From Streptomyces sp. NBC_01294 (GTDB lineage: Bacteria; Actinomycetota; Actinomycetes; Streptomycetales; Streptomycetaceae): DNA of 64,000 bases. How positions within the stretch are numbered: position 1 is the stretch's first letter; each line of letters starts with the position of its first letter. Positions 1 to 10,253 of the stretch are shown here, one piece after another. The notes below the pieces were generated by a model. It was given only the letters and a program-made list of their open reading frames with translations, ran no database searches and had not been told where the DNA came from. The DNA lies in assembly GCF_035917235.1 (NCBI RefSeq), contig NZ_CP108423.1, positions 1,364,001 through 1,428,000 on the forward strand. The letters are read 5' to 3'. The translations under genes were made by a program, and so were the position numbers.

Positions 1-483
1 TGGAAGAAGGAGTACTCCATGGCCGCGAGGGCGGCGGCGCCCGTGCGGGGGGCCGCGCCGGAGGCCGGGGGCGGGGCCAGGTAGTGGGTGAGCGGCTCCC
101 CCCACCCCGTAGAACATCAGGCCGATGCCCATGCCGGCGCTGAACATCATCGCGATCCACGCGAGGTTGGTGAACTCGGGCTCGGAGTCGTCGGCGCCGA
201 GGCGGATCCGGCCGAAGCGGCTGATCGCGAGTACGACGCACATGACGAGGAAGAGGTCGGCGGCGGTCACGAACAGCCAGGCGAAGTTGTCCAGCACCCA
301 GGCGAGCGCGGTGCCCGACGCCGTGTCGAAGGAGCCTTTGGCGAGGGCCGCCCAGGCGACGACGGCCAGCACGGCGATCACGCCCACGGTGACGACGGCG
401 TGGTCGGGTGCGCCGTCCGCCGGGCCGCCGGGGCCCCCGCCCGGGGGATCCGGACGTGAGCCATCCAGTGATTCCGCGCTCAT
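1..483 (-). pseudogene. BCCT-family transporter, N-terminal part with apparent frameshift
   Basis: This is the beginning of a betaine/choline/carnitine-type secondary transporter that runs off the left edge. From the ATG at 483 about 128 codons read well: a Gly/Pro-rich head, two hydrophobic helices, then the family motif GMGIGLMFYGVG. At 98-103 there is a run of six C, which is six G on the coding strand. Reading straight on gives GAAHPLPG. Removing one G restores EPLTHYLAPP and then EYSFFH, which is what BCCT proteins carry at this point. Either the gene is broken or the run contains one base too many by error. An in-frame TAG lies four codons upstream of the ATG, so the start cannot be far off. 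No clear ribosome binding site is visible. Confidence 0.75.
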
Positions 484-626
484 GCGGCCACACTATGCAG
501 GCGTATATCCCTATTTAGCCGCATGGCGCGCCGCGTGTGGCCCAGGCCACTCATGGGCATAGGAGGATCCTCCGGATAAGCTCATGGCGGCGCGACTGCA
601 CTGTTCGATAGCAAGGGAATAGCAAG

Positions 627-1775
627 GTGACGGACGGAGCAGTAACTGAGACCGCGCGCGTGCTCATCGCCGCGGACAAATTCAAGGGCTCGCTCACAGC
701 CGTTCAGGTCGCGGAGCGGGTGACGGCCGGCCTCCGCTCGGCCGTACCGGACGTGGAGATCGAGACCCTCCCCGTCGCGGACGGCGGCGACGGTACGGTC
801 GCGGCCGCCGTGGCGGCCGGTTTCGAGCGCCGGGAGGTACGGGTCACCGGGCCCCTCGGCGAGCAGGTCACGGCCGCCTTCGCGCTGCGCGAGGGCACCG
901 CGGTGGTCGAGATGGCGGAGGCCTCCGGACTGCAGCTGCTGCCGGCGGGCACCTTCGCCCCGCTGACGGCCACCACGTACGGCTCCGGCGAGCTGCTGAA
1001 GGCCGCGCTCGACGCCGGCGCGCGCTCGATCGTCTTCGGCGTGGGCGGCAGCGCCACCACCGACGGCGGCGCCGGCATGCTGGCCGCGCTGGGCGCCGTG
1101 TTCCTGGATGCGAACGGCGAACCGGTCGGTCCGGGCGGCGGCGCGTTGGCCGACCTGGCCTCGGCGGACCTGTCGGGCGTCGACCCGCGCTTCGCGGACG
1201 TGGACTTCGTCCTCGCGAGCGACGTGGACAACCCGCTGACCGGCCCGAAGGGCTGCGCGGCGGTCTACGGCCCGCAGAAGGGCGCCTCGCCCGAGGACGT
1301 GGCGACGCTCGACGCGGCGCTGGCGCACTTCGCGGTGGTGCTGGAGAAGTGGATCGGAGCGAAGGCCGCCGAGTGCGCGGTGCTCCCGGGTGCGGGCGGC
1401 GCGGGCGGCATCGGCTACGGGGCCCTGCTGCTCGGCGCGACGTTCCGTCCGGGCATCGAGCTGATGCTGGAGGTGCTGGGCTTCGCGCCGGCGCTGGAGC
1501 GGGCGACCCTGGTCATCACCGGTGAGGGCTCGCTGGACGAGCAGACCCTGCACGGCAAGGCCCCGGCGGGCGTCGCGGCCGCGGCGCGCGCGGCGGGCAA
1601 GCCGGTCGTGGCGGTCTGCGGCCGTCTGCTGCTGAGCCAGGAGGCACTGGAGGCGGCCGGCATCCGCAAGGCGTACCCGCTCACGGACCTGGAGCCCGAC
1701 CCGGCCAAGTCCATTCCGAACGCGGGTCCCCTGCTGGAGCGGGTCGCGGCCGCCATCGCCGCCGACGTCCTCTGA
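627..1775 (+). CDS. Glycerate kinase
   Basis: The 382-residue product belongs to the glycerate 2-kinase (GarK/GlxK) family, cytoplasmic enzymes that phosphorylate D-glycerate with ATP and feed glyoxylate or glycerate into glycolysis. Family signatures are present: ADKFKGSLTA near the N-terminus, PVADGGDGT at about residue 50, VGGSATTDGGAGM at about 140 and ITGEGSLDEQT at about 295. The length is normal for the family. The start is GTG at 627, with AAGGG about 10 bases upstream. It stands alone with its own terminator directly after it. The divergent neighbour is the transporter at the left edge. Confidence 0.93.
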   Translation: MTDGAVTETARVLIAADKFKGSLTAVQVAERVTAGLRSAVPDVEIETLPVADGGDGTVAAAVAAGFERREVRVTGPLGEQVTAAFALREGTAVVEMAEASGLQLLPAGTFAPLTATTYGSGELLKAALDAGARSIVFGVGGSATTDGGAGMLAALGAVFLDANGEPVGPGGGALADLASADLSGVDPRFADVDFVLASDVDNPLTGPKGCAAVYGPQKGASPEDVATLDAALAHFAVVLEKWIGAKAAECAVLPGAGGAGGIGYGALLLGATFRPGIELMLEVLGFAPALERATLVITGEGSLDEQTLHGKAPAGVAAAARAAGKPVVAVCGRLLLSQEALEAAGIRKAYPLTDLEPDPAKSIPNAGPLLERVAAAIAADVL

Positions 1776-1789
1776 CCCCACCAGGCCCC

Positions 1790-1824
1790 GAGGCCCGGAC
1801 CCCCCTGCCGGGGGTCCGGGCCTC
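1790..1824 (+). terminator. Rho-independent-type hairpin after glycerate kinase
   Basis: A perfect 15-bp inverted repeat (1790-1804 with 1810-1824) encloses a 5-base loop. It begins 15 bases after the stop codon of the glycerate kinase gene. There is no T-run, which is common for terminators in high-GC actinobacteria. Confidence 0.85.
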
Positions 1825-1855
1825 AGCTGTTCCGTCCCACCGAAGGGCACGAGGT

Positions 1856-2077
1856 CTGGGGCGGAGCCCCGACCTCTCAGCCCCGCCGGCGTTTGAGGCC
1901 CGGGGCCCGGGACGGAGCCCCGACCTCTCAGCCCCGCCGGCGTTTGAGGCCCGGGGCCCGGGACGGAGCCCCGACCTCTCAGCCCCGCCGGCGTTTGAGG
2001 CCCGGGGCCCGGGACGGAGCCCCGATCCTTCAGCCTCGCCGGCGTTTGAGGCCCGGGGCCCGGGGCGGAGCCCCAGG
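1856..2077. repeat. Tandem 51-bp intergenic repeat, about four copies
   Basis: The core GCCGGCGTTTGAGG recurs at 1885, 1936, 1987 and 2038, giving a 51-bp period with a partial copy on each side. The first three units are nearly identical and the fourth has drifted. The core with the nearby CGGAGCCCC element resembles the dispersed intergenic repeat common in Streptomyces chromosomes, usually seen once per site. A 51-base period keeps reading frames open through the block, which creates spurious ORFs on both strands. Confidence 0.9.
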
Positions 2078-2215
2078 AAACCCGGCTCCGCCGGGCACCG
2101 GGCTCCGCCCGGACCCGCGCCTCAAACGCCGGCGAGGCTGGGTTTGCTCCAGCGAGGCTGGGTTTGGCTCCGGCGAGCCTGGGTTTGGCTCCCGCGAGCC
2201 TGGGTTTGGCTCCCG
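2031..2215. repeat. Large inverted repeat plus 21-bp tandem repeats
   Basis: The segment 2031-2052 is the exact reverse complement of 2119-2140, a 22-bp stem around a 66-base loop. From 2132 a second tandem series follows, with units starting at 2132, 2152, 2173 and 2194 (20-21 bp). Each contains the core GGGTTTG. The block ends about 50 bases before the start of the SpoIIE phosphatase gene, so it lies in that gene's promoter or leader region. Confidence 0.85.
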
Positions 2216-2267
2216 CGGGGCTGGATGGGGCAGCCCCCAATTCTCCGGACAGTGTTAGAAAGGGCTC

Positions 2268-5051
2268 ATGACCGGACGTTTTGGTCGCCAGCCGACCGGG
2301 TGGGGCTCGCGCCTGCTCGCTCGCCTGTCCTTGGGGGCGAAGAGTCTCGCCGGTCAGGTCTTCGCCCTCCAGGCTGTGATCGTGGTGCTGCTGATCAGCG
2401 CCGCGGCGGTGGCCCTGGTCGTCCAGGCCCGGTACGACAGCGAGCGCGACGCGCGCCACCGCTCGCTCGCGGCCGCCGAGGCCTTCGCCCACGCCCCCGG
2501 TCTCGCGCAGGCACTGCAGTCGAGGGATCCGACCGCCGAACTGCAGCCGCTGGCCGAGAGCGCCCGCCGGGCGTCGGGCCTCGACTTCATCGCCGTGATG
2601 GGCACCGACGGGATCCGCTACACCGACTCGCGCCCCGAGCTGATCGGCCAACGGACCACCGGCGACCTCGACCGCGCCCTCGCCGGGCAGTCCTTCACCG
2701 AGACCTTCACGGGCGAGCCGAGCGACGCCGTCCGGGCCATCGTCCCCGTGCGGGCCGCCGACGGCACCATCGTCGGCCTGATCGGCACCGGCATCGAGGT
2801 GGAGAACGTCTCCGAAGTGGTCGAGGGCCAGCTGCCGCTGCTGCTCGGCGCCGCGGCGGGCGGCCTGCTGCTCGGCACCGTCGGCGCCGCCCTGGTCAGC
2901 CGCCGGCTGCGGCGCCAGACCCGCGGCCTGGGCGCCGCCGAGATGACCCGCATCAACGAGCACCACGAGGCCGTCCTGCACGCCGTGCGCGAGGGCGTGC
3001 TGATCATCGGCGTGGACCAGCGGCTCGTCCTGGCCAACGACGAGGCCCGCCGGCTCCTGGACCTGACCCCCGACGCCGAGGGCCGGCCCGTCGCGGAACT
3101 CGGCCTCGACCCGCGCACCACCGAGCTGCTCGCCTCGGGCCGGGTCGTGACGGACCACGTGCACCTGGCGGGCGACCGGCTGCTCGCGGTGAACGTACGG
3201 CCCACCCAGCCGTACGCGGGCAGCCCCGCCGGCAGCGTCGTGACCCTGCGCGACTCCACCGAGCTCGCCGCGCTCTCCGGGCGGGCCGAGGTGGCCCGCA
3301 GCCGGCTCCAGCTGCTGTACGACGCCGGCGTGCGGATCGGTACGACCCTGGACGTGGTGCGGACGGCCGAGGAGCTCTCCGAGGTCGCCGTCCCCCGCTT
3401 CGCGGACTTCGTCACGGTGGAGCTGCTGGAGCCGGTCCTGCACGGCGACGAGCCCTCCCTGGCGACCCGCGTGTACACCGAGATGCGCCGGGCGGCCATC
3501 AGCGGCGTCCGCACCGACTCGCCGCTCCAGCCGGTCGGCGACGTCATCCGGTTCGTCGTGCCGACGGCACCGATGGCGGCCGCCCTGGACGCCGGGCACG
3601 CGGTGCTCGCGGCCGACCTGAACGCGGCCATGGGCTGGCGGGCCCAGGACGAGTCCGGGACCCGCGAGGCCCTCGACTACGGGCTGCACTCATTGATCTC
3701 CGTACCGCTCCAGGCGCGGGGCGTGGTCCTCGGCATGGCCAACTTCTGGCGGGCCGACACCCCGGAGGCCTTCGACGAGGAGGACCTGTCCTTCGCGGAG
3801 GAGCTGGGGGCGCGCGCCGCCGTCTCCATCGACAACGCCCGCCGCTTCACCCGCGAGCACGCGACGGCCGTGACCCTGCAGCGCAGCCTCCTGCCCCGGG
3901 TGCTGCCCGACCAGAACGCCGTGGACGTGGCCCACCGCTACCTGCCCGCGAAGGCGGGGGTGGGCGGGGACTGGTTCGACGTGATCCCGCTGCCGGGCGC
4001 CCGGGTCGCGCTGGTCGTCGGCGATGTCGTCGGGCACGGGGTGCACGCCGCGGCCACCATGGGCCGGCTGCGGACCGCCGTGCACAACTTCTCCACCCTG
4101 GACCTGCCGCCCGACGAGCTGCTCGGACACCTGGACGAGCTGATCAACCGGATCGACCAGGACGAGAGCGGAGGCGGGGAAGACGGCGACGGCGCCTCGT
4201 CCGGTGTGGCCGGGCCGGCCGGGATCACCGGTGCCACCTGTCTCTACGCGGTCTACGACCCGGTGTCCGGGCGGTGCGCGATGGCCAGCGCCGGTCACCC
4301 CGGGCCCGCGTTGATCCGTCCCGGCGGCGCCGTGGAGTTCCCCGAACTGCCGACCGGGCTGCCGCTCGGCGTGGGAGGCATGCCCTTCGAGGCCACGGAG
4401 TTCCTGCTTCCCGAGGGGAGCCGGCTCGTGCTGTTCACCGACGGCCTGGTGGAGGACCGTGACCGGGACTTCGACACCGGTCTGCGCCTGCTGGGCGACG
4501 CCCTGGCGCGGCCCGGCCACAGTCCCGACCAGGCCTGTGCGGACGTGCTCACCGCGATGCTGTTCCCGGTGCCCGACGACGACATCGCCCTGCTGATCGC
4601 CGACACCCGGCGGCTGGAGGCCGACCGGATCGCCGAGTGGGAGGTGCCCGGCGAAGCCTCGGCCGTCTCGCGGGTGCGCAACGCGGGCTCGGCGCAGCTC
4701 ACCGCGTGGGGGCTGGAGGACATCGCCTTCCCCGCCGAGCTGATCCTCAGCGAGCTGATCACCAACTCCATCCGGTACGGGAGCGCTCCGGTCCGGGTCC
4801 GCCTGCTGCGTGACCGCAGTCTCATCTGCGAGGTCTCCGACGGCAGCAGCACCTCCCCGCACCTGCGGTACGCGGCCACCACCGACGAGGGCGGGCGCGG
4901 GCTGTTCCTCGTCGCGCAGTACGCCGACCGGTGGGGCACCCGCTACACCGACCGCGGCAAGGTCATCTGGGCCGAGCTGCCGCTGACCGGGGGCGCGGAG
5001 CCGCAGGTTCCGGCCCCGGACCTGGACGCGCTGGAGAACCTGGCCTGGTGA
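2268..5051 (+). CDS. Membrane sensor SpoIIE/PP2C phosphatase with anti-sigma-type ATPase domain
   Basis: The 927-residue product has six parts in order. They are a membrane helix at about 30-52, an extracytoplasmic sensor of the CitA/DcuS-like double-Cache type, and a second helix at about 190-210. Then come a PAS domain at about 225-330, a GAF domain at about 345-520, a SpoIIE/PP2C phosphatase at about 535-775 (GGDWFD, GDVVGHG, LFTDGL) and an RsbW-like histidine-kinase-type ATPase at about 790-910 (ELITNSIRYG, DEGGRGLFLV). Such proteins control partner-switching of anti-sigma antagonists. Carrying phosphatase and kinase modules in one chain allows it to act in both directions. GAAAGG lies 5 bases before the ATG. 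Signal and partner are unknown. Confidence 0.92.
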   Translation: MTGRFGRQPTGWGSRLLARLSLGAKSLAGQVFALQAVIVVLLISAAAVALVVQARYDSERDARHRSLAAAEAFAHAPGLAQALQSRDPTAELQPLAESARRASGLDFIAVMGTDGIRYTDSRPELIGQRTTGDLDRALAGQSFTETFTGEPSDAVRAIVPVRAADGTIVGLIGTGIEVENVSEVVEGQLPLLLGAAAGGLLLGTVGAALVSRRLRRQTRGLGAAEMTRINEHHEAVLHAVREGVLIIGVDQRLVLANDEARRLLDLTPDAEGRPVAELGLDPRTTELLASGRVVTDHVHLAGDRLLAVNVRPTQPYAGSPAGSVVTLRDSTELAALSGRAEVARSRLQLLYDAGVRIGTTLDVVRTAEELSEVAVPRFADFVTVELLEPVLHGDEPSLATRVYTEMRRAAISGVRTDSPLQPVGDVIRFVVPTAPMAAALDAGHAVLAADLNAAMGWRAQDESGTREALDYGLHSLISVPLQARGVVLGMANFWRADTPEAFDEEDLSFAEELGARAAVSIDNARRFTREHATAVTLQRSLLPRVLPDQNAVDVAHRYLPAKAGVGGDWFDVIPLPGARVALVVGDVVGHGVHAAATMGRLRTAVHNFSTLDLPPDELLGHLDELINRIDQDESGGGEDGDGASSGVAGPAGITGATCLYAVYDPVSGRCAMASAGHPGPALIRPGGAVEFPELPTGLPLGVGGMPFEATEFLLPEGSRLVLFTDGLVEDRDRDFDTGLRLLGDALARPGHSPDQACADVLTAMLFPVPDDDIALLIADTRRLEADRIAEWEVPGEASAVSRVRNAGSAQLTAWGLEDIAFPAELILSELITNSIRYGSAPVRVRLLRDRSLICEVSDGSSTSPHLRYAATTDEGGRGLFLVAQYADRWGTRYTDRGKVIWAELPLTGGAEPQVPAPDLDALENLAW

Positions 5052-5123
5052 GCCCGCGGGGTCCGGCGCCGGTCCGCTCCTCCGCCCCTCCGCCCGCCTG
5101 CCCGTCCGGTGCCCCCTGCCGGG

Positions 5124-7190
<2,067 letters not shown>

Positions 7191-7480
7191 CGCACCGACC
7201 TCACCCCGGGGGGCCTGATTCCTACCGATTCACCCTATCCGAGGCATGGGCGCGGGGCTCTGTGTCCGGCGGAACGCGTACGGATGCCACGCACGGACCG
7301 GCGGCCGCCGGGCGGCGGGTGCACGGGCTCGGGCCGCATTGCGACCCCACAGACCGGGTGAAATCATGATGGATCGGCATCATGCGGACGCGGACGCGCG
7401 GACGGACGCGCAGGCGACGTGTGTGAGCCGACGGGGCCGTCTGCCGCCGACCGTCGACCGTCGGCCCTGCCGACCCGGTG

Positions 7481-8845
7481 TCACGCGTGGTCCATCAGCT
7501 CCGGCACCCCGCCGCTGGTCACCGCCGTCACCGGGATCCCGGCCCGGTCGAGCAGGCCCGCCGCGACGGTCGCCCGGCGGCCGCTCCCGCACACCACCCA
7601 GATCTCGCGGTCCCGCGGCAGCTCGCCGATCCTGCGGGGCAGTTCGGCGAGCGGCACGGCGAGCGTGCCCGGGATGCCGCCCTCCGGGCGGTCCGGCCGC
7701 ACGTCGAGCACCCGCTTCCCGTCGACGTGCCCGGCCAGCCGGGTCACGTCCGCGGTACGGAAGCGGCGCAGCGGCCGGCCGGCCGCGGCCCAGGCCTCGA
7801 CGCCTCCCGCCAGGTACCCGGCGACGTCCTCGTATCCGATCCGCAGCAGCTGGACCATCGCCTCGTGGGCCGCGTCCTCTGCCGGTTCCGGCAGCACCAG
7901 CACCAGGCGCGTGCCGAACGGCACGACCTCGCCGACCAGGCTCGCGAAGCGCTCGTCCAGTTCGTCGCAGATCGAGTCGGGCAGGTGGGCGTCGGCGAAG
8001 GCCGCGCGGTCGCGCCCGTCGACGATCTGCGCGCCGCCCCCGACCAGCCCCTCCACCACGGCCGGGGTCAGCGGCCGGGGCGCGGGCGGTCCGCCGAGCA
8101 CCCGCGGCCCGGACCGGTTGATCGGCGCCATGTGGTGGTAGTAGGCGGGGTACGGCGGCAGGCCGGACAGCCGCCCGCTGACGAACTCCTCCTCGTCCTG
8201 GGTGGTCAGCACGGGGTTGGTGCGCCGCTCGGCGCCCACGGTGGTGGTCCGCTCCCCCGACACCGGACCGGCCGCGCAGGAACTCCCCGCTCCGTGCGTC
8301 GGCAGCACCCGGGTGGCGTCCGGCAGCAGCGCGAGCCGCCGCAGGCTCCGGTACTGGGCCCGGGCGAGTTCCTCCGTACGGTGGCTGCCGGACAGGTCGG
8401 TGCGGCCGGCGTTGCCGACGAGGAGGCTGCCGCCGGTGAAGACGGCCGACGGCGCCTGCCGCGCGCCGTCGAAGACCAGGTACGCGGTGTGCTCGGCGGT
8501 GTGACCGGGCGTCTCCATCGCCCGCACGGTCACGTCTCCGAAGGAGATCTCGTCGTCCTCCGCCATCGCCAGGTGGTCGAACGCGTACGGCGCGCGCGCC
8601 GGTGCGGCCACGGTGGCGCCGGTCGCCGCGCGGACCTCCAGGGCGCCGGAGACGTAGTCGTTGTGCACGTGCGTCTCCAGGACGTACCGGATCCGCACCC
8701 CCCTGTCCGTACAGGACTCGACCAGCCCCCAGCTGTCCCGCTGCGGGTCGACCAGCGCGGCCTCGTCACCGCTCACCAGCAGGTAGCCCGTGTCGCCGAG
8801 CGCCTCGGTCGTCACGAGCTCGATCGTCGCCCCTGGAGCGTTCAT
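7481..8845 (-). CDS. MBL-fold protein with two rhodanese domains
   Basis: The 454-residue protein has an N-terminal metallo-beta-lactamase-fold domain (about 1-240) of the ETHE1/persulfide dioxygenase type, followed by two rhodanese domains. The metal motif reads THVHNDY, with Tyr in place of the last His. The segment that in ETHE1 reads FTGD reads FTGGS, so the Asp iron ligand is missing. The first rhodanese domain has no active-site Cys. The second has CGSGRR and looks active. The gene overlaps the sulfite oxidase gene by ATGA (8842-8845), so the two are co-translated. Together they suggest persulfide or sulfite handling. A strict persulfide dioxygenase activity is doubtful given the ligand change. 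Confidence 0.85.
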   Translation of the reverse strand: MNAPGATIELVTTEALGDTGYLLVSGDEAALVDPQRDSWGLVESCTDRGVRIRYVLETHVHNDYVSGALEVRAATGATVAAPARAPYAFDHLAMAEDDEISFGDVTVRAMETPGHTAEHTAYLVFDGARQAPSAVFTGGSLLVGNAGRTDLSGSHRTEELARAQYRSLRRLALLPDATRVLPTHGAGSSCAAGPVSGERTTTVGAERRTNPVLTTQDEEEFVSGRLSGLPPYPAYYHHMAPINRSGPRVLGGPPAPRPLTPAVVEGLVGGGAQIVDGRDRAAFADAHLPDSICDELDERFASLVGEVVPFGTRLVLVLPEPAEDAAHEAMVQLLRIGYEDVAGYLAGGVEAWAAAGRPLRRFRTADVTRLAGHVDGKRVLDVRPDRPEGGIPGTLAVPLAELPRRIGELPRDREIWVVCGSGRRATVAAGLLDRAGIPVTAVTSGGVPELMDHA

Positions 8846-9945
8846 ACGACCACCACCTCGACGCAGGCCACGGGGTTGCAGCCGTAGCCATGGGCATTCC
8901 ACGGGGCCTGCGACGGCTGCCGGTCGCCGCGGGCGTCGGTCGCACGGGAGAGCAGCCGGTAGGGCCCGGGCTGCTGCGGCGTCCACCGGTAGGACCAGCC
9001 GGTCCAGCCGTAGGGGCCGGCCGGCGGATCGAGGACGGCCTCGTGCCAGCCCCGCTCCCCGTCCCGGTCGTCCTCCTCGTAGGCGGCCCGCACCTCGACC
9101 CGCCGTACGGGCACCCCGTCGCCCGACCAGGCCCGGCCGCGGACGAGGGTCTCGTGGCCGCGGCGCACGGCGTCGTCCTGCTCCGGCTCGGTGATCAGCG
9201 ACTTGACCCGCACGGTCGTCACGGGCCCGTCGGGGGTGCCGCGCGAGTCGACGTACCGGTACTCCTCGGCCTGGAAGACACCGGTGAACGGCTGTGTCAC
9301 GGCCCGCGCCCCGACCAGCCATTTCACATCGGCGACCGCGTACCGGCCGGGGACCACCAGGCGCACGGGCGCCCCGTGTTCGGGGGCGAGCGGCTCGCCG
9401 TTCATGCGGGTGGCGAGGAGGGTGTCCGGGTGCAGGGCCACGGCGAGCGGCAGGCTGCGCTCGAAGGCCGTGCGGTGGCCGCGCACCGTGCCGGAGTCGG
9501 CTCCGGTGAAGACGATCTCCACGGCCGCCGGATCGATCCGGGCCCGGTCGGCGAGGAAGCGGAAGGGGACTCCCGCGAAGTGCGCGCAGCCCACCGCCTG
9601 CTGGCTCCACGGCAGGCCGGGCGGGCGGGGTGTCATCAGGCTGCGGCCGTTGCCCGCGCATTCCACCACGACGTCGAGTTCCCGGTGCTCCATCGCGAGC
9701 AGCTCGTCGTGGCCGATGCCGAAGGGAGCCGCCGCGGCGCCGCCGATCCTCAGCTGCCACCGGCCGGGCGTGGCCGGCGGGCTGCCGAAGTGGTCGCGTA
9801 CGAAGAAGGCCCCCACGGGCGTGAGCGGCTCGGCGAGCGCGGCCGACGGCGTCTGGGCGTTGTACGGGTCGGCGGTGACCATCTCGGGCGCCCAGGCCGT
9901 GGCACCGAGCCCGCGTGAACCATGTGAAACCGGCGCTGCGGTCAT
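8842..9945 (-). CDS. Sulfite oxidase-type molybdopterin enzyme
   Basis: The 367-residue product matches the sulfite oxidase fold. The molybdopterin domain carries the expected molybdenum-ligand Cys in VECAGNGRS at about residue 95, followed by the ADSGTVRGH and HGAPVRLVVP segments. A C-terminal dimerisation domain (about 240-365) contains WSYRW. No Tat signal or membrane helix is visible, so it is probably cytoplasmic. I chose ATG 9945, because GGAAGG lies eight bases upstream. An upstream GTG at 9954 would overlap that ribosome binding site. The gene heads an operon with the MBL-rhodanese gene, consistent with oxidation of sulfite released from persulfides. Confidence 0.88.
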   Translation of the reverse strand: MTAAPVSHGSRGLGATAWAPEMVTADPYNAQTPSAALAEPLTPVGAFFVRDHFGSPPATPGRWQLRIGGAAAAPFGIGHDELLAMEHRELDVVVECAGNGRSLMTPRPPGLPWSQQAVGCAHFAGVPFRFLADRARIDPAAVEIVFTGADSGTVRGHRTAFERSLPLAVALHPDTLLATRMNGEPLAPEHGAPVRLVVPGRYAVADVKWLVGARAVTQPFTGVFQAEEYRYVDSRGTPDGPVTTVRVKSLITEPEQDDAVRRGHETLVRGRAWSGDGVPVRRVEVRAAYEEDDRDGERGWHEAVLDPPAGPYGWTGWSYRWTPQQPGPYRLLSRATDARGDRQPSQAPWNAHGYGCNPVACVEVVVV

Positions 9946-9996
9946 GGCGAACACCTTCCGTCGGGCTCGTGCCGAGCGCGACGCGGATTTCTTTCA

Positions 9997-10027
9997 GACT
10001 ACGTCCGCCAAAGTCTTGACTACGGAC
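9997..10027. promoter_or_regulatory. Direct repeat upstream of the sulfur-oxidation operon
   Basis: GACTACGTCC (9997-10006) and GACTACGGAC (10018-10027) are near-identical and spaced 21 bases apart, two helical turns. They lie about 50 bases upstream of the sulfite oxidase start. This looks like an operator pair, but no regulator gene is adjacent. The rest of the gap from 9946 to 10253 shows no gene. Confidence 0.4.
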
Positions 10028-10253
10028 AAATAGGGAGGAAACTCATCAATACACCGGATCACCGGAAAGAGCCGCACCCGCCTCTGGAGACGTCCTCAGG
10101 CCCGCGTGACACTTGTCCAGGCTCTGGCCAGGCCCCCGGCAGCACGTGTCGAACCACGGGAGCCATCGGCGACGGCGGATGGCTCATGGAATCGACCGAC
10201 TGCCGGGGACTGTCTTGTGCGCGCGTCGCGCGCGGGCGGCCGGCTGCGGGCCG

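Noticed and set aside
582..3689. A 1,035-codon open frame on the minus strand through glycerate kinase and the SpoIIE gene
   Set aside because: It is antisense to two clear genes and stays open because GC-rich codon bias and the 51-bp repeats (a multiple of three) exclude stops. The composition is typical of a shadow frame.
7481..9760. N-terminal extension of the MBL-rhodanese protein to 759 residues
   Set aside because: The extension overlaps the sulfite oxidase gene in another frame. The real start is the ATG at 8845, which forms an ATGA overlap.
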